Shown here piece by piece: positions 43,774 through 53,618 of a DNA stretch of 64,000 nucleotides. The notes below the pieces were generated by a model, which was not told the origin of the DNA, searched no databases, and saw nothing but the letters and a program-made list of their open reading frames with translations. The number at the start of each line of letters is the position of its first letter. The first letter of the stretch is position 1. Origin of the DNA: Polyporus tsugae (taxonomy: Eukaryota > Basidiomycota > Agaricomycetes > Polyporales > Polyporaceae); NCBI GenBank assembly GCA_024305745.1, contig JAHRBS010000012.1, forward strand, positions 501,001 through 565,000, given 5' to 3'. The position numbers and the translations under genes were made by a program.

Positions 43774-43825
43774 AATCCCGCACAAAAATCCCGCACAAGA
43801 ATCCCGCACAAGAATCCCGCACAAG
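43774..43825. repeat. 13-bp x4 minisatellite in the P450 coding region
   Basis: Four units of AATCCCGCACAAG (the first ends in A) occupy a place where the homologous fragment at 47.3 kb has a single unit-like sequence. Three extra units add 39 bp, 13 codons, so the frame is kept. Confidence 0.8.
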
Positions 43826-44465
43826 ACGCTGTTGCTGCTCAACTTCCAGGGGAGCAACTATGACACAGAGCTGTGGGGCGAGGACGCGCACGAGTGGAAG
43901 CCGGAGCGCTGGCTGAAGCCCGCCCCTGCTGCCCTGGACGATGCGCGCATTCCCGGGGGTATACTCGAACATGTCAGTCGCTTCTCTTCTCGTCGTTCGT
44001 CGTTTTGAGGTGGTGCTTACCGACGCCGTGTCATCCCCCCCCCGCACGACCTGGTTCCGCCAGAGAAAGACATACTGTCGGGCTTCAAGTTTTCCCAGTT
44101 GGAAATGAGTAAGTAACGTTCACATGCACGTTGGTTGCTCAAAACTGACCGGCTGGTGTCCATCAGAGATTATTCTGTCTGTTCTCCTTGCGGCCTTCGA
44201 ATTCGGGTTGACCGACAAGGAGATTACGTGGAACAGGGCCGCTGTATCATTCCCGACGATGGGTCTCGACAGCGAGAAGCCGGAGATGTTCCTCAGGGTC
44301 AGGGCTCTTTGAGTCTCAGGCATATCATAACGCTCTCCCTTTCGGACATATATTGTAATTGTATTGTGCCGTTCATTCTGCTTAGACATCTCTAGAAGTG
44401 TCGCATCAGATAGGTCTTCCACCCTGCTCTTCCTCTATATGCTAGGTCTATACTATTCCTCCCGA

Positions 44466-44696
44466 CTACGGTTCGGGTGCCGAAGCCAGGGCCTTCTGCA
44501 GCAGCTCTAGCGCAATCAAGGCATTACCCCGCGAAGACTGATGTCGCAAGCGTATCTCTCGACCGCGTTCAACAGCATAACGGGGAGTTTGCCCATAGTT
44601 GAACACCATCGGAACCTTCGCATGCCCTTCCCGCCCAGTAACCCACTCGACGTTCAGCCGGATCCCACCCTTCCTCTGCTTATCCGGGCAGTGACC
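44466..44696 (-). pseudogene. truncated 3' end of D-amino-acid oxidase
   Basis: Reads RKGGIRLNVEWVTGREGHAK and VPMVFNYG, then a final part ending ALIALELLQKALASAPEP. It matches the C-terminus of the complete oxidase at 47.57-49.05 kb in the same orientation, with several substitutions. The upstream part of the gene is missing: homology stops exactly where the right inverted-repeat arm begins. Confidence 0.75.
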
Positions 44697-45097
44697 GCGC
44701 CTAGCATTAGAATGGCTCATGGCTCAAGCTTTCGCCGACGCTTGGCCGGCTTACGAGTGTGCACACTCGGGTGGGCGTAGAAATGGAAGTGATGGCTCGG
44801 GAGTGAACAGACCACGAGGCTGTTTCATCTTACACACTTTTTGGTGAGAAACAGCAGTACAAGCGAAAAGCTGAATGAAATGCGATCTCACCTGACAGTG
44901 AGCTCCTCGTCCTTCCACTCTGGAAGGGGGCCGAGTGGAATGTGTTGCCGTGTGAGATTGAACTGCATTAACCGCCACAAAGGCGAGTAGACAGCGAGCT
45001 GGTCATGCATGGAAGACAGCGCATCACGCACATCGTGCTCCTCCTCGCTCGCAATGGGTACACGAGGAGCGACAGTATTAAGATGGTGGCAACCAGG

Positions 45098-46691
45098 CTA
45101 CAGCGGGCTCGGCCGCTCCTTGACGATGGGATACAGCGAGGCCGGGTCGAGACCGATGTCTCTCAGCCGCTCAGCTCGGAACTGGATGCCGGTGTTCGCC
45201 CTCAAGCATGCCCGGACCATCCAGCGGAGAGGGATGCGTCCGAGAGAGTGCGGTGTGTCATGGGGAACCACACAGCCTCCGATGTCTATGAGGGTCAACG
45301 ATAAGCCATTGAAGCAGACAGTGAGGCGTGGCGAACACACCGCAGTGACTGCCAGAAAACCAAACCTCCTGAACGTCCGTGCGGTCTTGCATATCCTGCA
45401 CGTCGAACTGTCATGATATCCATGAGGGTCACGGCAGCAATCAGACCAAGGTACGTCGCCCATCTTGGTCTCACATACCTCATAGAACTTTGGGTGCAAG
45501 TGTGCCCAGCGCTCATGTAGTGCCAGAGCTTGCCGGAACACGCGGATGGACGTGTTCGATTTTGTAAAAGGAAGCGTACAAGGAATCACATCGCCGACGG
45601 AAGAGACGGTATCCCTGTAGGCTGAATGATGAGAATAGTGTGCACAAGACATGCCGTGAAACCCATACCACACGCCGAGGAAGTCAATGCTGACGTTGAT
45701 GGGATTCGACTCCTCCTTGAACTTTGCAAACGACGTATGCCAGTCGTCATCTACTTCCCGCAAATACAGGGAGTATGCAAACGGGGACCAAGGAGCTTTG
45801 TACTTCGGTACAAGGCCGACCTGGAACAGTGATGAATGAGCACAGAACCCATGGGGCCGTGTAGTGTTCGAGCTATGGCCACGAACCTTGTGAACCATTT
45901 CTGCAAGAGCACGGGCGGTATATGCACCACGGGAGAACCCGAACAAGGAGATCTTGTCCCCGGCTCGGTCTAAAGAGGCGAAGGATTACCACTCTGGCTC
46001 TCAAAAGTATACCGCACACTGACAATGAGTCATGAGGTCATGGTAACCCCTCAAAACATCAGAATCGAGTCCGGAGGCGAAATCCTTGTCTACGACTCTG
46101 TTGAGATTGTCCCCTGTGTCCCAGCAGGACTGACTCGGACGATGTAACTCGTCACTGATGTCCGTTGATGCGAGATTGAATGCGCAGCCAACAGCTCATG
46201 TCGACCTTAACTCACCATTCTGAAACAAGATTGCGAAAACATATCTGTTGGTCCCAGTCTTCCCTATTCTGGTTGAGGAGGCTGAAGAACTTGTAGACAT
46301 TCGAGGTCTAAACGCACCGATCATCCACAAGTCAGTCCAGCTCATGTACGCACAACGAGTTAGGAACGTGCCCGTACACTGGTGTCGTATTTATCGCCAA
46401 GGCCACTGCCTGAATGAAAGCAAATCACAAGTGTCCGTGCCACGGGATGGCTGGGGGGAATAATGGTATGCGCCAAGTCCCCTGTCTCGCTTGAGGGCGA
46501 ACGACGGGAGAAGAGGGACGAGGCTTAGTATGATCGTCCCTCCTTCCCCTCCACAGATCGTCTTAGGTCTGCCTAGGGGAGACAAGGGACGAGGGTGCCG
46601 TTGAGGAAAGGGCGTCACTGGTGCTCTTTGGGATGTTTGTTCGTGTGGGAGAGGGGATGGAGGCGTCGGTAGAGATTCCGTTGGCGGACAT
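45098..46691 (-). pseudogene. DUF2235 hydrolase-like, inverted copy with nonsense mutation
   Basis: Same gene as 34690-36603 on the opposite strand, starting MSANGISTDASIPSPTRTNI. It retains the elbow GFSRGAYTARA and most exons. Lesions relative to the left copy: a C-to-T change makes CTG-TAG where the left copy reads CTG-CAG (stop at 45098 after KERPSPL), removing the last ~100 residues, and a 61-bp insertion lies in the first exon (46524-46584). The remainder down to 44697 is homologous but untranslated. Confidence 0.75.
46514..46594. other. 61-bp insertion flanked by 10-bp direct repeats
   Basis: AGGGACGAGG is present at 46514-46523 and 46585-46594; the left arm has it once. The 61 bp between are absent from the left copy. 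Read on the gene's sense strand the insert runs from TGTCTCCCC to CATACTAAG, that is with GT near its start and AG at its end. Confidence 0.75.
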
Positions 46692-46787
46692 ACTGGGGAT
46701 AATCGATGAGCGGCCGGGTGGGAAAGGAGAAGGGCATTTACTGTAACCGAGAAGAGGGCTGCGCTTTACAAAGGAGGATAAAGGGGG

Positions 46788-47265
46788 TGGCAGGGCCCTG
46801 GCAATTGGAGTAACAACTGGGCGGGATCCACTATCCGGACGTTCATTTGCAAGAGATCCAGATGCCGGATATATGTAAACAATGCAGCAGTGCAATTGGT
46901 CGACTTGATATTAATCAGTCCTATGCTTTCAACAAAGTTGCGAGCATGTAGTAAACTCCGAGAGGTGAGGATGTGACTTTCGAGGACCAACGCGCCAGCG
47001 CCAGGGAAGAAAAATCATATAAGCGCTCACGACCTGTCAAACACATCCTGCGGCGAGAATTGCACCTGTCCCATCCCTCCGAATACACTGTACAAGAAGA
47101 CAAGCAGCGGATAGAGCGACAGCGCAGCCATTCGCGCCTTCGGCGTGATTTAATTTCATTTAATTTAATCAGTTTTCCCCAGCGTGCACACCTATGTTCC
47201 CAGTGCCATATAAACTGGATATATGAGGCCAGAAATAGCCAAAGCCAGTTCGCAATCCGGATACT
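46788..47265. other. unique sequence between duplicated fragments
   Basis: Not recognised as a copy of anything else in the window. No coding frame with a domain. Confidence 0.4.
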
Positions 47266-47516
47266 AGAGACATGGTGCTCCCGCTCCTACACCCCATGCG
47301 CTGGAAGGACGGCCCCGAGATGAACGAGATCACGATCCCGAACAACATGCTGCTGCTGCTAAATCTCCAGGGGAGCAACTACAACCCGGAGCTGTGCGGC
47401 GAGGACGCGCCTGAGTGGAAGCCGGAGCGCAGGTTGAAGCCGACCCCGCGCGGATTCCCGGGATACACTCGAACACGTCGGCCACCTGCATGGACTAAAA
47501 GTGTGCATATCGGCTA
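47266..47516 (+). pseudogene. cytochrome P450 3' fragment
   Basis: Reads KDMVLPLLHPMRWKDG, NEITIPNNMLLLLNLQGSNY and LCGEDAPEWKPERRLKP, matching the P450 at 43.7-43.97 kb without the minisatellite. The PERW of the full copy is PERR here. It ends before the heme loop and last exon, then runs into the oxidase 3' side. Dead fragment from duplication. Confidence 0.8.
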
Positions 47517-47573
47517 GTTTTTCTCCCTTGTTCTTCCTCTGTATGCTAGATCTGTTACCTTTATCCCTCCAGA

Positions 47574-49053
47574 CTACGAAACCAGGGACTTCTCCAGTAA
47601 CTCTAGTGCAATCGATGCACTGCCCCACGAAGACTGGTATCCACCTCCCCCATGCCTGCCAAGTCTCAAGCTTAGCACTCGTATTCGACAGTTGGACTGA
47701 ACGGGCAGCTTACCCGTAGTTGAACACCATCGGAACCTTCGCCTGCCCTTCCCTCCTAGTGACCCACTCGACGTCCAGCCGGATCCCACCCTTCCTCTGC
47801 GGGCGGAAACCACAGCCCTCCTCCACGATGAGGCCACGGACGTCCTCTACCGTCCCTTCGCGTTCCGCGCGGATGGAAGGGGGAGCGATCTCGGGAAACA
47901 ACGCGAGGCAGCGCTCGATGATGTCGTTCGTCGTCTCGGGACGCGCGGCGGGGTACCAGTCGTTGTCCTGCTTCGTGCCCCCCAAGATGACCTAGACCAG
48001 TATGTTCCTCTCAGCCACTCTAGCTCCGAACATGTGCAGACGTGAACTGAACTTACGTCTCCGCTGCGCCTCGGGATGACATACGTCCATAGACCCTGTT
48101 CGAGGTGGCTCAGAGTCCTCCCGGACTGGATCCACGGCGCGCGGATGACGGCGACCTGGCCGCGCACGGGGTACACGTCCTTGTCCTCGACGCCGCCCAA
48201 CGTGCGCGCTCCGAGCCCAGGACAGACGACGAGCGCGTCGATGGGCTCGAAGTCTGCGCGGCCGCGACGGAAGAGCCCGGGGCCGCCCTCGATGACCTGA
48301 GAGACGTGCTGCACGGATCCGCGCACGATGGAGCCGCCGCGGGAGAGGAAGCGGGCGAGTAGGTAGGGGAGGTAGACGGGCGTGTCGATGTTGACGGTTG
48401 TGAAGGACGTACCGGCCGCCGCGCCGGGGACGAGGGAGTCTTGCGGGAGTTTCTTGAACTATGGCATCGCAGGGTCGGTATGACATTCATGTATGCAAGT
48501 CGCACGGAGAGGAGTTAAGGAGGACACGTACGTCGGGCATCCAGTCGAGACACTCATCCCTGCCGTCCAGGAGGTAGTCTGTCTGAGAGACACGGAGGAA
48601 ACAATGTTCCGCTGGACCGCCGGGAGCGGAGAGCTCCCACATCACGTCGAATGTTTCTCGGTCGATGGCTGGCAGTGTTCTGTGGATTCTCAACTGGCGG
48701 ACTATCTCCACAGAATGCACGCACCCATCTGCTTCGCGTCATTCGCCGCATGACTGACATGATGTGCTCCCTGAAAGGTCGAATTCAGGATGTTGAACAG
48801 CCGATAGTCAATGGTTGACGGAACGTACTGCCCAGAGACTGGTATAGCTGATCGTCTTGGAATCGGCAGGGAAGGTCTCTGCGATAATGGTGACGTTGTA
48901 TGCGCCTTTCTCCTGGATCTTCACCGCCGTCGTCAGACCCACCACGCCTGTTTAGTTGAAGTGTGTAAGCGGCTGGATGAACTATTTGATAATTCGGATG
49001 TGCTCACCTGCGCCAATGACCACGACTCTCTTCGGACTGTTTGGCGACGCCAT
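47574..49053 (-). CDS. D-amino-acid oxidase (DAO family flavoenzyme)
   Basis: FAD enzyme oxidising D-amino acids to 2-oxo acids with H2O2 release. It starts MASPNSPKRVVVIGA, spliced to GVVGLTTAVKIQEKGAYNV, the GxGxxG dinucleotide fold. Later blocks: DVYPVRGQVAVIRAPWIQSG, LWTYVIPRRSGD joining VILGGTKQDNDWYPAARPET, then GFRPQRKGGIRLDVEWVTR and the C-terminal FAD/substrate motif FNYGHGGGGYQSSWGSAS. The end, LEKSLVS, is not an SKL-type peroxisomal signal, unlike many DAOs; a cytosolic location or unusual signal is possible. About six exons. A truncated copy of its 3' end lies at 44.5 kb. D-aspartate oxidase is the main alternative. Confidence 0.88.
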
Positions 49054-49823
49054 ATGAGACCTCCCGAGGTGAACGCCGCGTATTGTCATATGTACAACCT
49101 CGGATGTCTCTTAAGAACCATTCGTGGGAGGGGGCATATCGCGATGACTCGATGGACCCATCTGGAACGTACGCAAATGGAGTAGGGGGCATATAAGGCT
49201 CCCCGTGACGCGATTCGTGTCGAACCCTTGTTGGCGATGTTCACCCAGTGCAACTGCTGCACGTCTTGCTCTTTGTGACTGGAATATCGGCACACAACCA
49301 AAGACGTTGGACCGAAAACAGTAGATTGCGAGGTATATGGATGTGGTAGTTGGGAAAGGATGGGAGAGAAAGAGATGTGGCTCTCACTACTATCTAGAAG
49401 TCCATCATCGCGATTGCAATGAACAACGCATAGAGCTGCTAGCGAAAGAAGAGCATCGAGTCCGTCTGCGCCGCAACAAATGGCCCCTGCCCAGTCGTTG
49501 GTCGGTGGAGAGGGGTGATAAGGTGTCGGCGACGAAGAGAACAGCCGCCTGCGCGAAAACTGCTCTTATACCCCGTCCGTCCCCAAATGGCAATTCCCGC
49601 CCCGCAGCTGCACCGGAATCCGGAGTCCGCAGCGGGGCGCTGGCCCGGGTGCTTATCCGAACAAATGACGTAACTCTCTATAGCTTGAAAGCATCCGAGT
49701 CCGCGACGTTCCACACACTCTTCAACGCCGTGCCGCTTGCGCACTTCTTTGGACGACCAGCTCCGCCCCACCCCATCTTGGTCTCTATCGTCCCGCTTTC
49801 TACGAACAACGCCTCAAGACTGT
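49054..49823. other. divergent intergenic region
   Basis: Between the DAO start (minus) and the Ysc84-like start (plus). No gene recognised. Confidence 0.5.
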
Positions 49824-52056
49824 ATGAAGTTTAACACTCCCCTGCCACAACCACTCCCGAAGGAATGTCAGAAGGCAGCACAGATCTGTGCGTTGAATTC
49901 GCTTCTTCCATTAACACTACTTCCCGACACTGACACTTTGCAGTCAAATCCTTTGTCGACAGCAGCAACAATGGTCTAGATGGCGTACGTCCGCGAGGTC
50001 TCAAACCGATGAGCCCGACAGCTCTGACAAGTTGGAGACATAGGTCATCCCACGAAGCGTACTTGAGAACGCGAAGGGCTTTGCCATTTTCACGGTCTTC
50101 AAGGCCGGCTTCCTATTCTCTGCACGGGCGGGAAGTGGCATCGTCATTGCGAAACTTGAGGATGGAAGTAAGTCCTTTATCATTATTTCCTCTCCTCCCT
50201 GCCCCCAGCCTGTATGCGGCTGCAGTCAAGCGGTGCCTGTATGCCAAAGTACTCGGCTGGGGCTCCACATCGCGCAACGTACACGTTGACGGGCCGCTGT
50301 AGACCATTTCCTATTTCACGATTGCTCGAAATGGCTGACCTTGTCTTATAGCATGGTCCGCACCAAGCGCGATAGGCTCCGCAGGTTTAGGTGTCGGTGG
50401 ACAAGCTGGTGCGGAGATGACCGACTTCTTGGTTGTCTTAAACTCAAAATCGGTAAGTTGTAAACTATGGTCACCGCTTTTAGATGAACATCACTGACTC
50501 GATTTCTCGTATAAGTAGGCTGTCGTAAGCTACACCTCGTCCACACGGCATCATAATGGCCGTTCTCACGGATTTGTCTTAGAAATCCTTCATGGCCGCT
50601 GGTTCATTAACCCTGGGCGGTAACCTCAGCGTCGCCGTTGGTCCCCTCGGACGCAATGGAGAGGCGATTGGATCTTTGAACACCAGCGGGAAGGTTGCCG
50701 CGATGTACAGTTATTCTAAGACTCGGGGACTCTTCGGAGGCGTCTCGATAGAAGGCTCCGTCATCGTCGAGCGTCAGGACGCGAACAACCAGGCATATCG
50801 TACAGATGTGACCGCGAAGCAGCTCTTGAGCGGTGCCATTCCACCACCTGACTGGGCTTCCCCCTTCATCAAGACGCTCGAATCTTGTACAGGCCTGCCA
50901 GGAGGTCGCAGGTGGGTTCAAGAGTTCCAGAACAACCACCCAAACGACCCGTACATGTTCGGCAGCGTCGAGAGTCCAGGTCTCGAAAACAGCCCCTTCG
51001 ACTCACGCGACTTCCCCGACAGTCCATCAGGAGGGACGGGAACACCAAGAACGGGGACACCTCCGATCGGCAACAACGCAAACGGGAACGGAAAGCTGTC
51101 GAAGAAGAAGAAAGAGAAATCATCCAGCATCTCCTTCCCGCCCATCCAATGGGGCCGTCAGAAGAGCTCGGGGTCGTACTTCTCGGAGTTCCACGACCCC
51201 TCACGCGCCCCGGACCCCCTGGACGCGCACGTCCCCAGCCCGAGGCTCCCACCAGAGGACCGGCCGTCGCCCCGCCTCGACCGCGTGCTCAATCCCAGCA
51301 CGGGATTCTTCGAGACGCGATTCCAGTCCGACTACATCACCGACGACCAGCTCCGCCAGCACCCGCCCCTCCACCGACGCACGAGCTCCGCGCTTCCATC
51401 GCTGAGCCCCGACAGGGGCTGGGACCGGGATAAAGATAGAGATCGCGATAACAAGAAGCCGTTCGGGTCGTCGAGGGACGGCGAATGGGAGCCAGACAGC
51501 CCGTTCAACGACCTGCCTACGGGAGCATTCAGCGAGGCGCGCTCGAACATGTCGGACGCGACGTCGCACCGGCGCGCGTTCAGCGCGTACGCGCCGCCGA
51601 CGGCGTCAGCGTCTCCGGCCAGGAAGAGCAGTAACCCATTCGAGGCGTGGGCGACGCGCGAAGAGGAGACGTTCGACGACGACCTGCTGGGCGGGGGGAG
51701 GTCGGCGGGATCAAGGTCGACGTACGAGGTGATGGGGAAGCCGAGGATCGCGCCGAAGAAGGAGCTTGCGAGGCCGCTGCTCCCGCACGAGGGCGTCGCA
51801 CGGGCGATCGCGCTGTATGATTTTAAGGCGGTGCAGGTGCGTACCTTCTCTTCGTGGGATTGGGCGGGGTTGTGTATTAATAACTGATTTGCGTTCCGAA
51901 CGCGTTCGTGCGCACCTGCAGTCTGGCGACCTGTCGTTTTCCAAGGGGCAGGTGATTACTGTCACGGAGAAGAGCGACGAGACGAATACGTGGTGGACGG
52001 GGAAGGTCGACGGCCGGGAGGGCATCTTCCCCGCCAACTTTGTGGAGGTGGTGTAG
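49824..52056 (+). CDS. YSC84: Ysc84/SH3YL1-type SH3 protein
   Basis: Actin-patch/endocytosis protein with an N-terminal lipid- and actin-binding SYLF domain and a C-terminal SH3. It starts MKFNTPLPQPLPKECQKAAQ, then VIPRSVLENAKGFAIFTVFK, AGFLFSARAGSGIVIAKLED, APSAIGSAGLGVGGQAGAEM, TDFLVVLNSKSAVKSFMAAG and SYSKTRGLFGGVSIEGSVIV, all SYLF hallmarks within the first ~230 residues. A long Ser/Pro/Asp-rich linker follows. The SH3 is split by one intron: ARAIALYDFKAVQ joined to SGDLSFSKGQVITVTEKSD, then TWWTGKVDGREGIFPANFVE at the stop. The ALYDF, WW and PANFV positions are intact. Six to seven exons. Confidence 0.93.
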
Positions 52057-53618
52057 ACGATCGCCGTGGAGAAGGGGGGTGGCTGATTCTCATTTTCTTT
52101 CACGCCGATCTGTCGGGATGTATCCACTATCCATTTTTCTTGCCTTGAATTACTGACCTGTATCTCGTGCTTCGTTTTGGTTTTCTGATGTTGTCGGACT
52201 TTGCTTGTTCCCTGCCGCCATGATGTATCTCACCCGGTGACCGGGTGGCGGCTGTATGTATGCATGGATGTATGTACATGGGACTGTACTGCTAGACTCG
52301 TCTCGCTCTCGGAATGTAGCTTCCCGTCTTTGGTATCGACTCTGTTATCTGGACGCCCGGGATGTCGTTGTCTCGTAACGGCGGTAGAAGAAGGTTTGAA
52401 TCCGTACTGTACAGTTAGTAGTCCGGACCCGTCTATCCACTGCTGTATTGCGTCCGCATGTACCTGAAAATGCGACCACCGTTTCGCTTTGGTTAGACTA
52501 CTTGGTTGATTCGACCCCATTCAAATGCGTTTCTACCTGACTGTTCGGCTGTCAAGGAACAGGAAACTTGAACCTAAGTCGAACGACGGACGATCGGAGG
52601 ATGTGAGTGGGCTCGCCGGGGTCGGTGATGTGACGCGTCGAATGCTGACAGAATGTACCGCTGGGCGGACATACAGAGGGAGACCGGTGGCAGCCGTGTC
52701 TTGGACAGGACATATATGGTGGTTGCTTACAGTCGTCAAGGCCGATTGGAATGCACCGTTCGCAAGGTCTTGGTGGTGGTCACTGCGATGCGTTTATGTG
52801 GGGAAGGTTCGCCCGCATAATTCTCTTACCTCCGATAAATATTATGCGGTGGCGCATCGAAACTAGTGGCCCTTGAAGCTTGGGATCTTGAAACCGCGGC
52901 GGAATGCAGGCAGCAACGGTCGGAGTTGCTCCATGGCATACACGCACAGGTCCATTGCGCATTTGAAACTGGACTCTGCAGCCTCGGGGATCGACCTGTA
53001 CCTGACCCCGATTAGTATTCGAAGTTTGTAACGAAGCCACACTCACCATGCCGAGCTGTAGCGGGGTTTAGTGTTGTGTTGTGCGCAGCAGCACGGACGC
53101 GCTGTGGCGGGTGCCGGTGATGCTCCAATAGGCTCAAGGCGTCGGAGGCGGCGGCGGTGGCTTTCTAACTGCATTCGCAGACTGCTTGGAAATTAGCTTG
53201 GGTTGAGCGGGGTGTGTGCAACGCCGCGGGTTCACACGAAGGTAGCGCAGTATGTATTCTGTCGAGCGGCCATGCCTTTTGGTCAGTCTTCGGCGGATGA
53301 AATAGAAGAGCATGTTAAAGGACGTTGTTCATGGTAAATCTGAGAATATTCATAGACATTTCGGGGACCACCGTTCCGCGGACGAAGATGCAAATCAGCG
53401 GGAAGAATGGTGAGCTGCCCAAAGGCGACGTCCGGTGGACGCAATGGAAGGAGAGCACCAAGTTGAGTAGAGATGGCCATGGACGGGCGCTCCGCAAGCG
53501 GGGTGGGAGCAATGCGAGTGAGAAAAAGAGGAAAGTGGTCCGATACACCGAGCGTCTAACCCAAAGAGAGCGCAGGAGAGGTCGTCCGTACAAGAGTACC
53601 CTGTTGTCTCCTGCCACC
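52057..53618. other. intergenic region, possibly one tiny minus-strand gene
   Basis: 3' flank of the Ysc84 gene, then about 1 kb of low-information sequence. On the minus strand, exon 53001-52863 reads RSIPEAAESSFKCAMDLCVY then AMEQLRPLLPAFRRGFKIPS and a stop, and can be joined to an upstream exon ending at 53047 by GT/AG sites. It looks protein-like but no start codon or family is recognised. Confidence 0.35.

Larger units (their letters stand above)
42021..44312 (+). pseudogene. cytochrome P450, heme loop destroyed
   Basis: Starts MALSLPVAAFLTAAVYVIWK, a membrane anchor, then FKNLPGPESPSW (proline hinge). Also visible are MIFLGPGLLTTEGQQHCRQR (C-helix), SILMLAAMDTTSNALSRTLQ (I-helix AAMDTTS), LYLDAVCRETLRLHSPVHLV (ExxR) and WGEDAHEWKPERWLKP (PERF-like). 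The exon before the heme loop has an extra G in the GGGGG run near 43961, shifting VYSNM out of frame. The loop itself, which should be FxxGxxxCxG, reads FRQRKTYCR, then shifts frame before GFKFSQLEMK, and the expected acceptor AG there is absent (GCACG). The final exon LAAFEFGLTDKEITW is preserved. So it is probably a recent pseudogene of a CYP5150-like/CYP64-like fungal P450; subfamily not assigned. Confidence 0.7.
44697..46787 (-). repeat. right arm of the ~2-kb inverted duplication
   Basis: Reverse-complement copy of 34600-36612, differing by scattered substitutions, small indels and one 61-bp insertion. It separates the oxidase fragment from a P450 fragment. Confidence 0.85.
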
